38,749 nucleotides of DNA from the NCBI GenBank assembly GCA_900155495.1, contig FTLJ01000054.1, positions 1 through 38,749 of the forward strand, given 5' to 3'. This stretch comes from Porogramme epimiltina (Eukaryota; Basidiomycota; Agaricomycetes; Polyporales; Polyporaceae). Numbering within the stretch: the stretch's first letter is position 1; every line of letters starts with the position of its first letter. The position numbers and the translations under genes are program-made. Below, piece by piece: positions 1 through 11,310 of the stretch. Under the pieces are notes generated by a model, which made no database searches, was not told where the DNA came from, and saw nothing but the letters and a program-made list of their open reading frames with translations.

Positions 1-66
1 GGGGGGGGAGGGGGGGGGAGGGGGGGGGGGGGGGGGGAGGGAAAAAAGGGCGGGGGGGGGGGGGGG
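1..66. repeat. G-rich simple repeat
   Basis: The first 66 bases are almost pure G on the plus strand, broken by a few A and C. Looser purine-rich sequence continues to about 100. This is a low-complexity tract and may mark a difficult point of the assembly. It contains no telomere-like hexamer repeat, so I do not call it a telomere. Runs of G this long could form quadruplexes, which is an inference from composition only. Confidence 0.9.
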
Positions 67-100
67 CGGGAGAGGGGCAGGAAAGGAAGAGGCAGAGGAA

Positions 101-644
101 ATGCGGGGAAGCGCGGCGAGCCCGCGGCGGCTTTATACGAGCATGGCAAAGCGAGGAGGAGAAGGCGTGGGCACTAGCGTGAGGTCGCCGACGGCTGTGG
201 ACCAGATGATGGCGGTTCGAGTCCGCGTTCTTCGAGGCGAATCAAGTTGCTGCCGTCATCGCTCTTGGCGGCGGGCGCGGATGCACTCGCGCCTGTTTCA
301 TCCCAGCCCGCGCGCTGCCGCCCGCATTTGCCGCCCCCTCTGCTCCCCATCTAATCTAATCGACCTCGACCACCGCGAGCCGACTCGAGAGCTCAGGGAA
401 GCACGCGCGTACGTATGTGTTCAGCCGCTCCGCCCAAGCTCCTCACGCTCATGCCTCGCGGCTGACCAGGCCGGCCGACGGAGATCGTTTGTATGTGCGA
501 TGTCAGCCCCGAGTTTAGGGGAGCCGCGTGGAATTGCATCAGACGGCGCGAGAGGGGGGCGGCCACACTCGTATGCCGAATCCAACGAAAGGGGAGCGCG
601 GTACCATCCTAGACAGATCCCAAATACATGTGTCGCTCGAATAA
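101..644. other. GC-rich stretch without a supported gene
   Basis: This stretch is GC-rich and therefore open in several frames on both strands. None of those translations resembles a known family or shows a plausible exon structure. It lies downstream of the stop codon of the minus-strand ASXH gene, so it probably holds that gene's 3' untranslated region plus spacer. Confidence 0.5.
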
Positions 645-2037
645 TCAAGAACCTCCCGCGCAATATCCACGGAGGTAAAACAGCGTTGCGAGCCGCTCGC
701 GCCCGCCGCGCTCCAGCCCGAACCCCTGCAGCTCGTCGAGATCCCCCTCGCGCGTGCGCCACACCCTGAACGCCTTCCATGCGCGGACCGCGATCGCATT
801 CCTCAGTGCCTCATCGGACTCGGCGGTCCCGGTGGCGTTGGAGGAAGGGAGCGTTGCGAGCTCGAGAGCCGCCTTGTCGGCATACGAAACCCGTCCGTCG
901 ACGTCGAGCACTCCGCGCTCGAGCGCGATGGGGTCCGCGAGGTCGTCTATGGCCAGCATCTTCGTGTCGGTGTCGGAAGCGCCTGCGAGGACGGAAGCTG
1001 GAAGAGCGGTCTCTGTGCCGGGCGCGAGGAGAAAGGAGGGCATGTGCGTCGACGGGTTGATTTTATCCACCTTCATTTTACAAAAAGAGAGTTTGACGTT
1101 TGCGAGAAATGAAAAATGAGGCTGTACGCACGAGGATGTCCTTCTCGACCGTCACATTGAGAGTAGGGAATGTGCGCTTGTACGCGAGGACGTCGCCCTC
1201 TCTCAGCAGGCCGCGCTTCGCAAGCGCCGCCATGTCCAAAGTTGGACGTTTCTTCCTAGAGTAGCTCTGTCAGTATGAACCTGCGGAGGATAGAAAGGAG
1301 GCACCCAACCTTTTTGGGCGAGTCTCCTCGCGCCGGTGCTCGCGCTCCCACACCTCATCCTTCCAATCTGCGCTCAGAGAGCCTTCACGGGCACCGCGCA
1401 AGAACCTTTCAAGGTCGTCCGACGCCTTCTTCCCGAGCCACGACGAGAACAGGTGGTCCTGAAACGTGTGTGCCGCCGAGAGGAAGAACGGCGATGTGAA
1501 CACGGTCGGGTCGAGCGTGGCCGGCGTGCGCCCGTCGGGCCCGGCGCCACCGGCGCCGTCGTCGCCGTCGACGTCCATGCCGTCGTCCCGCGGGGGCGCC
1601 GCGCCGTCGAAGTCGGGGTGCGTCGTGCACACGGACTCCACGTAAGTTGAGAACGCGGTCGGGGGAAGCAGCGCGCACAAGCGCGCCTGCGCCTCCTCGG
1701 ACAGCTCCAGGAAGGTGCTGTAGTTGACGATCTCCTGCGGGACGCGCCGAGTTAGTAAGTAATGCTTAGGCGGCCCGACGACCCCGCGGAGGCGCGGACT
1801 CACGCTGATGTCGACTCTGGTGAGCTTGCTCTTCGCGTTCGTGAGCAGGTACTCGAGCTTCTCCTCGGGGCCCTTGTCCGTATCCCGCGTCTTCCGCTTG
1901 CTGCCCTGCAGCGGGGACGAGGGCGGTGCTGCGGCGACGGGGATTTTCGCGGGGGCCTTCGCGGGCGTGCGCGCGCTCCTGCGGACGGGCCTACCCATGT
2001 TGGATGAGCCTTCTCCTACATCCTGCAGATCAGACAT
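645..2037 (-). CDS. ASXH (Asx homology/DEUBAD) domain protein
   Basis: The model is four exons, 2037-1804, 1734-1310, 1255-1132 and 1070-645, giving 402 residues. Introns of 69, 54 and 61 bases have GTGAGT/GTTGGG/GTGCGT donors and AG acceptors; the first has a TACTAAC branch site. The N terminus (about 1-60) is basic and low-complexity. From about residue 61 come LLTNAKSKLTRVDIS, then, after the first intron, EIVNYSTFLELSEEAQARL and ALLPPTAF. That pattern is the fungal version of the ASXH domain, which in animals (ASX/ASXL) binds and activates the BAP1-type histone H2A deubiquitinase. A glycine/aspartate-rich loop and a WKDEVWERE helix follow. A nuclear chromatin or deubiquitinase-cofactor role is inferred from the family. 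The C-terminal third is unrecognised. The first intron keeps the frame, so it could be mistaken for coding sequence. Confidence 0.75.
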
Positions 2038-2380
2038 GCCAATGCTGGAGAGGCCGGCTTGACCTCACATGGAGGTGATTGTGGAAGGAGTCGACGCGAG
2101 ACGCGTCCCACCGCCACTGAGGCGCCGTGGTAACGTGACGTAATGAACGTCTCCGATTACGTAATTATAAGTACGCCTAAGAACGCGTAATAACTCGGAT
2201 TGGTGCCGAAGGAAGATAGTTATTGGAACCATCACAATGGTAAGTTGTGTCCCCAAAGTCTCTATAGTACTCAATCAAAATTTCTGCAGCATACATGCAT
2301 CTCAAACATTTCTCTCGAATCTCGTGAGTTTATAATATATATGAGTCTTTGCAAGTTGATCTAGACTCTATCTCGTGCGG
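2038..2380. other. Intergenic, promoter of the ASXH gene
   Basis: This gap lies between the ASXH start at 2037 and the stop of DUF6534 gene A at 2381; both genes read leftwards. It should hold the ASXH promoter and the 3' untranslated region of gene A. No coding sequence was found. Two bZIP-like sites are listed separately. Confidence 0.6.
2136..2165. promoter_or_regulatory. Candidate pair of bZIP-type sites
   Basis: TGACGTAA occurs at 2136-2143 and a perfect 10-base palindrome ATTACGTAAT at 2156-2165, two helical turns apart. They lie about 100-130 bases upstream of the ASXH start codon. TGACGTAA and TTACGTAA are classical half or full sites for CREB/ATF and related bZIP factors. Function is inferred from motif and position only. 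Confidence 0.35.
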
Positions 2381-4684
2381 TCATATGGTTGCCCCCACGC
2401 TGGCCTCGTAGTCTGACTCAGGGTCTCCTTTCCTAGTGCTATACCGGGCGCTACCGTTCTCGGAAAACGGCGCCTTGATGTCGAGCACGTTCGCCGGGCC
2501 CTACACAGCAAGCCGCATGTCAACGACGGAGACAGCAGGAAGAGGGCCGGGAAGACTCACCGCCGCCTCGCGAGGAGCGTGGAAGGATGTGTGGCTGCCC
2601 TGGTGAATCGAGCTCGTGCTGGTGGTGAACCTGGTCGTCCGTACGCGGGGCTCGAGCTTGATGTTGACGTGCCCGTTGGTGATGGTATCGTCGACGTCGC
2701 CGAAGGTGTGTACCCCGCGCCCAGAGATGGACTTGCGTGCGTTCAGGCTGGTGTGGCGGGAGACGCACGGGGTAAAAGTCAGTTGTAGATTGGGCGGAGA
2801 AGGTGGGGGAGGACGCTTACGCGGCGAGCATGGAGATCGCGTACACTGAAGGACAAGGCGAAGGATAAGGAACAGGGATCGGAAGTCAGAAGCCTTGAAT
2901 ACGTACTGCGGACAGTGACTATGCCGGGGCCGACCCAGATAAGAGTGTGGGCGAGGAGGTATGACTGTTGAAGGGGACGCGTGCAATGAAGCAAGCGTCT
3001 TCATAGCGCAGTGATGCACGTACCGTGAGCACAGAGACGAGGTTTATGGCACTGAAAGTCGGCAACGTTAGCGGCTAAGGTGGCGACGGAGTATGATGAG
3101 TCTTACCCCGCAATCAGGCCTGACAAACATAAACAATCAGCGTAAGGTCAGGAACAGCATGGCAACTAGCGCACCGGTATTGATGGTGTAAATCATGAGG
3201 ATGTTAATGATGGAGTCCGTCCTTTCGGGGTATGAGCTCCTGTCGACGATCAACAGATTGTGCTTAGCAGTGAAACTTACCGCGGGAACCCAGTACGTCG
3301 CCGGTGCAGCGCAAAGATGAGAGTGGCGGTGAGGACCGTGTCAGCCGCGAAGGCAAAAGCATTGCCAGTGGCGATCGGCCACTATGACACCAACGTCGGT
3401 CAGTCAACGCGAGGGGTGGTGGATCTTGAGAGAACACGAACTGTAGTATCATCTATCCTTGACAGCGGTAGTGTGAAACTGATGTTGGAAAGTCAGTGAC
3501 GAGACATTGATGATGCTCCGAGGACTACTGACGCGCGCTCGGTGCCAACTAGAAAATCATCAGTGATCGTGGAGGTGGGTCAAACAATGGTGGATCTTAC
3601 GGGAGTAGAAAGCTGGGGGATCGTCAGGTGGTGCGTTTGAGGGAGTGATCTTCGGAGGAATGCCAGAGAAAAGGGCGTACCCAATTGAGCGAGAATCAAC
3701 AGAACCTGGGGAAGGTATCAGTTCGTAAATACGAGGCTCGGGACAGAAAAGTAGGATGTGCTTACCGCAGACGCCGCAACAAGCCTGTACCAGCCACCCA
3801 CTAGCAACGTTGCTGAGAATGACGTCACGGTTGACGGGTAGTCCACGTACGCAAATATACACGCCTCACGAAAAAGCTGGTGACAGAGATATCAGAATGT
3901 GGTATTGGAGAGACGCGGCTACGCGGCTTTCACCTTTGGCTAGCCATCATAAGTGTACACTATGGGTGAGTTTGTCAATATCGTAGGGTGCTGGAGACGG
4001 AGATCAGCTTACCGAAGCTATAGGAAGCATCTATAAGTGCATCAGCCATATTCGGTGAGTAACTGATGCACGGCGCCGAAAAGCACTACTCACGCTCAAG
4101 GACCTGGAATGACGGATAAACTATCAAAATTTTGTTCTTGCCAGATTGCGTATCACGTACCAGATGCCCGTATATCCTACGAACAGCCTCGCTGGATTGA
4201 AGAAGTTTGTTACAAGATAGAAATAACTTGTGGCGCGAATGAGGTCTTTGTCGGGAGTTATGAGAACTATAAAGGTACCTCATATGCATGGTTAGAACCG
4301 TGTAGAGGGTTTCGAAGACACTGTATTGTGGATGTCAGGAAGAGTTGCTTGCTAGAAAGGTCACTACTCACATCACAATCAAGACCTTGATGTAGGCGGA
4401 AATCATGAAAACTCGAACGCGGTGTCATCCTACTAGCGTCATGGACTCACCATTGATCGCAGGATTGTCCTATCCGCCGGATAGAGCGTGTAGTAGCGAT
4501 AACATTGGTTCAAAGTGAGACCATAGAGCCTACAGGGGCATATGTGAGCAAGTAGCCGGGAAGAATAACGCACAAGGAGAACGCACATAAGGCCAATGAA
4601 AGTGCCGAGCAACGTCGCGCCGTATGTGTTGTCCAATGGAGGAAATTCCGATGAGCTAGGCATGGTGTAGATGGGAGGTTGCAC
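2381..4684 (-). CDS. DUF6534 multi-pass membrane protein, gene A
   Basis: This is a heavily split gene. The best-supported exons are 4684-4587, 4529-4451, a 14-base microexon 4372-4385, 4320-4279, 4226-4161, 2747-2561 and 2500-2381. The N terminus LDNTYGATLLGTFIGLM continues after intron 1 as LYGLTLNQCYRYYTLYPADR, the usual first loop of the family. Later pieces read YFYLVTNFFNPARLFVGYTG, FAFAADTVLTATLIFALHRR, then RTDSIINILMIYTINTG, the core of DUF6534. The end reads MYAISMLAALNARKSISGRG plus a polar tail ending GATI. The family is basidiomycete-rich, predicted to span the membrane about seven times, and of unknown function. Exons of 10-18 bases in the middle are inferred and less certain. 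Methionine 4660 is an alternative start. Confidence 0.83.
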
Positions 4685-6470
4685 GTCGGGGGTGACACCG
4701 TGAACGAGGCGGAGTGGATTCCAAGGGAAGCGATGAGAGCTAGTTCAGACGCCTACATATAGGACCCGCCAGATGACCCCACGTCCTCCCTGCGCCTCTG
4801 TTGCACTTCTCTATGCCCGCTCATCGCGCCGTAGTCGGAGAGCCCCGCTTCCTGTGCCGGGATTTGATCACGGGATGATAAGCTCTCGTCCGAAGGTGAT
4901 AGACTCCGTTCGGGCGAAGCGCAGTGAAACGGATGTTGTATGGGGGTACTCGGAGGCTCATTCAACAGCATAGTGTGTTGATGCTAGGTATACTCTGGAA
5001 CTCGTGGTCAGATTGAGTATGCTAGCGTTGAAGGAGAGGACATTAACTTTCATGTCACGGTTCGTGGATCCGCCCGAGGGTGCTATATGGCGCCCGCCGG
5101 AGTTGGTCGGCGCTTCATAAAAGCTACTACGCTGATTCTGGGACCGGTGTTTGGAAGCCGAGTATGGTGCCATGGGAATGTGTCGGGGCGGAGGATGACA
5201 GCATTTCAATGACCACAGTGGCGGTCACCATCTTCAAATGTCGCTGTGGAGCTCCACGAGGCACGCCGTCAGCTCCTGAGAACAGACAAACCGGGACTGG
5301 CATCGAGAGATCCTGAGAGTGGCACTTGGTAGAGTTAGATGGTGTATTTAGAGAGGTGGCTCAGATCATACCGGAGAGTGAACGTGTATAGGGGTTCAAA
5401 CACACAGGTGCCGAGGATGACCGAGTCGCTGATTCCAGCATCCCCGTAACTGGCTCGCGGCTCGCAGAGTGCCGACATAAGCTATGTTTTGCATAGGTTG
5501 TCTGGATCGCTGTTGTCCGGCGGTCGCAGAATATTTGGGCGGTAGAGCCGCGCGAGCGCTCTTCCCTGCGTCGACGTCACAGTCATTTCGGGGTGCTTAG
5601 ATAAGAGTCCTTGGCTGCCATGGGCGCTTTTCTATTTTCGTACCTCTCCCCATTCTCAGTGCGTGCCATTGCTCTGAGTCGTAGACTACTCCCAAGTCCC
5701 ACGGCACCCGCACTCGCGCCCGCACAGATCTGTCGTCGAGGCGTCAGATTACATCGAATGCCGGCCCCAAAGTTCTTGAAATCTTAATGTCGGCGTTGAT
5801 ACAAGTATCCTGGGTGTCTCCAAAATAGGTGTGTCCTACCCGCTTCTGGCTTACATATACCGTGCTGAGCTCGCTGTTACGTTTCTCCAGCATTCGCCCT
5901 GACGTTTTGGCCTTTCCTGAAGTACGACCAAGTTGATCAATGTCTGATGTTCGAATGGTCGTTATGTTTGGCAAAGCGCACTGGTCACGCTAGCTCGGCA
6001 AGCTCCCGTGTGATCTATGGACCGCCTCCGCTACACTCAGGGCGTAGTTTCAAGCACTTGAGATGTGGAGGAGGACGAGGCATTGTGTATAGTCTCGAGT
6101 CGGAGAGAACGGTGGATAGGCGGTACGTCAGGTTCCTCTAATCTCCTGTTCTGGGCCCTCCTACTTCAGAACTTCCGTTCTTGGATGTCAACTAGTCTTC
6201 TCGAAGTCCATGTCAGGCTCCCTTGTGAGCCTCTTGGCCAAGATAATCTGTGTAGCACCTGCAATCACGATAGTATACGGAGAACAATGATATTTGCTTC
6301 CAATCTATTTGCTTGGCGGAGAGTGCGTATATGAACACTTCGTAGGAACCAAAAGCTTCAGAAAGGTGCAATCACGGCTGCGTTCTTGGTCTGGTTAGGG
6401 AGCGGGGAATGAGGCGACTCTTCGTCAGGGATACAAGTTCACAATTGCAAGGAGCTGCATCGCGGACCAC
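4685..6470. other. 1.8-kb spacer without a supported gene
   Basis: The spacer lies between the 5' end of DUF6534 gene A and the 3' end of the first FAD monooxygenase, so it should include the promoter of gene A. A minus-strand reading at about 4756-4971 ends in a serine/proline- and charge-rich stretch (SLSPSDESLSS, then EDVGSSGGSYM and a stop). It resembles the polar tail of a membrane protein and might be the remnant C terminus of a lost gene. No upstream exons could be joined to it. Nothing recognisable was found in 5320-6470. Confidence 0.45.
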
Positions 6471-8289
6471 TTAAACCAAGAGCTTCTCCAACATCTCAAT
6501 GGCGCGCTCACGGTCCTCCATGATGGTTGCGCTCCCGACCCAGCTCGTCTCCATCTCAATCGCATCTCCGAGTTTCGAAAGGAGCTCGCGCGGATAAGTG
6601 CCTGAGGTGCTCTGTTCCTCCGCCACATCTTCCCATCCAACACGCAGGAGATGGTAGAGCATCCCGTTGCCCTTGGAGCCCTGCTGGACGCCCTGCGAAA
6701 ACGGGCGGCGGACGGTGTCGTAGACCTGGAGTGCAGTCGTGAGGTTCGCAAGCGTTACGGAGGACTGGGCGAGCACTGTCGCGAGGATGAAGCCGTCCTA
6801 TGGGAATGCGTCAGGGCTGGGCATCAGTCCGGTTTTGTGCTGAAGCTTACTTCAATAGCTTGCCCAGCGCCAGATGCCTGATGCGGGGTCATTGCATGGG
6901 CCTGGAGGAAGCATCGGCACGTGTACGAGAGAAAGATGCGAGAACCACGACGAACCGCATCTCCAATGAGCGCAACTCTGCCCTTGACGTATGTGGGGAG
7001 GGGCTTGAGTGTGTTTATAGCCCAGAGCTTCGGGTCTTCCATGTTCTGGGAAAAGACAGGCCAGAGTGAGCATTCTCCGGGCTGATATCGGAACCGTCGA
7101 GGAAGACGAAGCTGACCCTGAGAAGGGTTTGGATCTTGGGGTCCCATGCCCCAAACTGAGCCGTGACTTCCTCCGCGGTGGTGGAAGTAACCCACGGCCC
7201 CTCATACGTGATGCCTTCACCTCCGGGGGTTTCAACTATGGCCACTACGTTGATGAGCTCTCCACGGGAGACAGGGTACCACACGAGATTCTGCCATGGA
7301 GTCGTGAGCGAAGTTCGTCGAAGACAGTGCGTCGGATATCCTCACCTTCGACCTCCCGCAAACCTATGAGACCGTCTCGTGAGCGATGAAGACACTGTCG
7401 GTGGTACATGTGTGTACTCACAATGCTAGGTTCATTGACAGCTTGAAGCACGTCGTTGGGAAGTTTGCTCGATGGAATGAGGCTACGATAGGCGACTTGC
7501 CCAGACCACACCGGGTCAGCGACAGCACGCAGCTCATCCGTCTGATGGCCTTCCGCCTCGTTCGCGAGAGCTGCGTACATCGCGCGCCGGACGGCGGACC
7601 GAATCCCGTCACTTCCCACGAGGAGGTCGCACATCGCCGTGGTTCCATCCGTAAAGGTCATCACGATGGGCTCGGCGGCGCTGGCGGGCTCGATGTAAGA
7701 CTCGAGGCGCTTGGAGAAGTGGAGGATCTTGTCGGCGGAATGGAGATGCTTGACGAGGACTTTCTGGACGTCAGAGCGGTGGAACGTCTCCACTGAAAGT
7801 ACGACCACATGTCGTCCTAGTCAGCGCGACTGCTTCGCGGCGATTCGAGAAGAAATACGTACAGAGTGGGGTGATGTCGCGAATAAGAAACATTTCTTGT
7901 TCGTCGCCCTTCAAGATGTGGGTGGGATGGACTTTCGAAGACGAGGAGTCAGTTAAAATCTCAGGAGTGATGCGCCTACTGGACTCACCTATCTTGTCAC
8001 GAGTCCCTCTGACATCGATGAGGTCCTCTTCGAGGCCGAGGTTTCGGAGTATTTCCCATATGCGGGGCCATACTCCAATACCTGCGCCGATTTCAGACAG
8101 TTCATGGGCCGATTCATAAATTGCTATGTCAATCTGAGGGCAGTTCTTCTGGAGGAACAAGGCGAGGAGCAGTCCTCCCAGTCCGGAGCCACTGTTCGAC
8201 GAAAGAACGTCAGGTATGCAAGGAGGATGCGAGGAAGTGGGGGCCTACATGATGGCGACGCTGAATGTCTTGGGATCTTTGACAGTCAT
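6471..8289 (-). CDS. FAD-dependent monooxygenase, salicylate hydroxylase-like (copy 1)
   Basis: The start at 8289 gives MTVKDPKTFSVAII, and the next exon (from 8191) completes the FAD-binding Rossmann signature GSGLGG. Exons 8289-8249, 8191-7989, 7931-7863 and 7792-7422 are followed by about four more. The motifs of class A flavoprotein hydroxylases appear in order: GxGxxG near residue 16; EIGAGIGVWPRIWEILRNLG; LVGSDGIRSAVR; and GRVALIGDA joined to AHAMTPHQASGAGQAIEDG, the second FAD-ribityl site. The protein is cytosolic, without a signal peptide. The family uses NAD(P)H and oxygen to hydroxylate, often with decarboxylation, phenolic acids such as salicylate; the real substrate is unknown. 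The donor at 7116 is the weak GTCAGC, where the neighbour paralogue has GTAAGT. A short exon near 7300-7420 may be missed. Confidence 0.9.
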
Positions 8290-9502
8290 TGTATGAAGCC
8301 CGAGTTGGTAGGTGCTGTGTGTGTCCTGAGGATGATTGTGAGGTTATGTCGAGAGGGGGTTGTAGGTTCAGCCCCAGAACTGCTGACCTTCTTATACGTC
8401 TGATTCCTCAAGCAGATGGGGACAGACTATCCGCCCGTTTGAACGATTCTGGAGAGCGGCCGCATACCGCGCCATCTCTCATGGTCCTTGAGCCACGGAC
8501 CCGACGGTACCGCACAGGTCATCTTAACGCTTCTCGTGTAAGTCAGCAAAGTACCGGTGCCAGCATCGGGAAGCTTTTGGTGAGATTTGGTACGGAAGAG
8601 TGGCCCAGAGGGATCCAGGGAGTCCGATTGAAATTAGCGAAGCTTCAAAGAGGAGTCATCAGTACTGGTGCGGTGTAAGAGAATCATAGTGGGCTGACCA
8701 GAGGGTACATTGTGGTTGTAGGCGGGTCGAAAAGCACCCGCTTTGAAGAAGGTAGGGTCCTCTGGTGCGTCATAAAGTAGCATTTTAGGACTACGGCGCC
8801 AAAGCTTTCTCAGTTCGAGAAGTTACAAGCGTTTCTGTGAACACGGCGGTCAGTGGTGAGCTTACGATGCCGTCGGACAGAGGTAATGATGTGGCAGAAC
8901 TTGTCATCGCCGCGTAGGAGAAGCACCTTTCGTGCGGCGATGGATCGACGAGACTATAATCCACGGGCTATGGATGCCCCGCCAATAGCAGATGCCCGTA
9001 GGGCCGTGCGCGCTATTCAACCTTACGAATGCTCCGGCACGAAGTGAGCCCGAAGTTGGGTTGAAGTTACCCGTTCGTCAGACGTTGAAGGAAAAACTCA
9101 CCTGCGAACAATGGCCTGCAACGGATCTATACACGCATACCCGTGTTTTGCGCAGACTCATAAACTCGTAGAAGGTTGTTAGGACGGTTATGAAGTGGAC
9201 GTCTTCGGGCAATTGTGATAAGTTCTTTAGGGTGATTTCGGAGTTCAATATTTTAATCTCAGATCAATTGCCACTTCACCCCCCTCACGAAGCTGCGCGT
9301 TCGAATCCCGGTTATTGTTGAATATTCACCAACAAGGGACGAAGGACTCAGAATTTCTCTTTACAATATTGGCATGATGCCCTATCACCTATCGCGTTCC
9401 CAATGTGTTGAAGTGTGGCAAGGTCTTCGCATGCGCACTTCTATTGGGGACTCTGGGAGAATAAACAAATTCAAAACGGCGGGTAGTTTGGGACAATCAA
9501 GC
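8290..9502. other. 1.2-kb spacer between the two monooxygenase genes
   Basis: The spacer should hold the promoter of the first FAD monooxygenase (start 8289) and the 3' region of the second (stop 9503). Open frames on the plus strand at 8289-8678 and 8853-9047 have no family resemblance and no matching exons. A GTTCGAATCCC sequence near 9300 resembles a tRNA B box but no tRNA fold surrounds it. Confidence 0.5.
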
Positions 9503-11310
9503 CTAAGCAAAGCTCAACTCCTCCACCATCCTCATGGCCTTCTTCTGATCTTCCATGATGCTGCTCGTCTCTGCAACCCACATCGACTCCGTCTCATACG
9601 TCTCTCCGAGCCGTGTCAGCATATCCCGCGGATACTCTCCTGCCCTACTCTGCTCAGGTGTGAGATTCTCCCAGCCTTGGCGTAGGAGCTGGTGAAGGCG
9701 ACCCGTGTCGCGGGAACGTTGCAGGACTTGTTGAGAGAACGGGCGGCGGATGGAGTCGTAAACCCTCAATGCAGCAGGGAGGTTTGAGAGGTTCACCGAA
9801 GGGTGAGCGAGGATGGTTGACAGAATGAAGCCATCCTAGTGGATAGCAAAGACAGCTAAGACGATAGCATTCTTAGTCTTGGCATGCGGCTAGAGCTCAC
9901 CTCGATGGCTTGACCTGCTCCAGAACCCTGATGTGGCGTCATCGCATGCGCCTGAAGCGTCGTCAGAATGGATAGACAGAATCATGAGGTAAAGGGACGT
10001 ACGGCATCACCTATCAGCGCGACATTGCCTTCGACATAGGTTGGCAAGGGACGGACAGTGTTGATCGCCCATGCCGTAGGCTTGTCCAAGAACTGTATAG
10101 GGAGTAGATCACCTGTCACTCGCAATCCACGGGTCCGATGAGGCAACTTACACTCAGAAGAGTTTTGAACTTCGGGGCCCATGTCGCGTACTCCTTCTCG
10201 ACCTCTTCGGTGGTGGCCGTACGTGTCCATGGCCCTTCGTACTTGGTGCCTTCGCCACCAGGAGTGGATACCATGGCAACGATGTTGATGAGGGTACCAC
10301 GTGAGACAGGATAACAGACGAGATGCTGTAAATCCAGTGAGAACTGCTCGGCCTGACGTACAGTTCCATCGGACGCACCTTCCAGGGTCCGAGAGTCTGG
10401 AGATGTTCGCACTCTCAGCTCTCAAGATACCACAGCGGAGCAGATAGGCACTCACAATGTTTGCGGTTTCTATTTCCTGGAGAACTGCCTTCGGGAGCTT
10501 GTCGGCCGGAACAAGACAGCGATATGCTACTGTTCCAGACCATACAGGCTCAATCATGGAGCGCAGCTCATCGGATAGCTTCCTGTCAGCCTCGTCCGCT
10601 AGTTCCGTGTACATCTTGCGACGGACAGCTGATCGAATGCCGTCGCTACCAACCAGCACGTCGCATGTGGCGGACGTGCCGTCAGTGAACTGCAGCACGA
10701 TCTTACCAGCAGCTGGGTCGGGCTCGATGTATGACTCCAGTCGCTTGGCGAAGTGAATGATCTTGTCAGCGGAGTGGAGATGGTTTACAAGTAGCTTTTG
10801 AAGCTCGGCACGGTGGAAAGTGTGAACTGCCATGCACGATGTCAGGGGATGAAATACGGCGCCAGCGGGAAGAGGTAAGGATGGAGCTCACTCTTTGGAG
10901 TCAACTCGCACACAGTGACCAAGTCTTCTTCGTCCCCCTTTCGGAAGACCATGGACAGGGCTGTTAGACCTCAATATCAGCAGCAGCATTTATATACCGC
11001 GCTGTCACCCACGAGTATTATCTTGTGTACCGACAGTCTTGAGTAAATCTTCTTCTAAGCCGAGATATCTGAGAATCTCCCAGATGCGTGGCCAAGCCCC
11101 AATACCCGCCCCAACCTCAGTAAGCTCGTACGCCGATTCATAGATGCTTATAGCTATCTCGGGGCAGTGCTTCTGCAGAGACAGGGCTAACAGGAGACCT
11201 CCGAGACCGGCACCGCTATCATTAAACTATAATTAGGTCTGAGAACTGTCAGAAGAGGGATCTACGCACACTATAGCGACATGGAACTTCGAGGTTCTTG
11301 AGATCGTCAT
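9503..11310 (-). CDS. FAD-dependent monooxygenase, salicylate hydroxylase-like (copy 2)
   Basis: The start at 11310 gives MTISRTSKFHVAIV; the next exon supplies GAGLGGLLLALSLQKH, the FAD-binding Rossmann loop. Further exons give EVGAGIGAWPRIWEILRYLG, FRKGDEEDLV, LVGSDGIRSAVRRKMYTE, the conserved CYPVSRGTLINIVAMVSTP, NVALIGDA and AHAMTPHQGSGAGQAIEDG. The last exon ends at 9503. Domain order and most intron positions match the gene at 6471-8289, so the two are tandem paralogues, clearly diverged in their last exons (for example SKGNGMLYHLLRVGWEDVA versus SRDTGRLHQLLRQGWENLT). All FAD-contact motifs are intact, so both look functional. The substrate is probably an aromatic acid or other phenolic, inferred from the family only. 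A small exon encoding about TLGPWK near 10385-10402 is possible. Confidence 0.9.

Noticed and set aside
150..240. A second tRNA-like T loop (GGTTCGAGTCC)
   Set aside because: Four of five T-stem pairs exist but the acceptor stem does not pair and the anticodon arm is not convincing.
101..769. A 222-codon open frame on the plus strand
   Set aside because: It overlaps the end of the ASXH gene on the other strand, has an Arg/Ala-rich composition typical of GC-rich shadow frames, and resembles no family.
8104..8678. Plus-strand frames over the start of the first monooxygenase
   Set aside because: They are partly antisense to its first exons and otherwise show no motif.
9290..9320. GTTCGAATCCC, a tRNA B-box-like sequence
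   Set aside because: The flanking bases form only three of five T-stem pairs, and no A box, anticodon arm or acceptor stem can be drawn.
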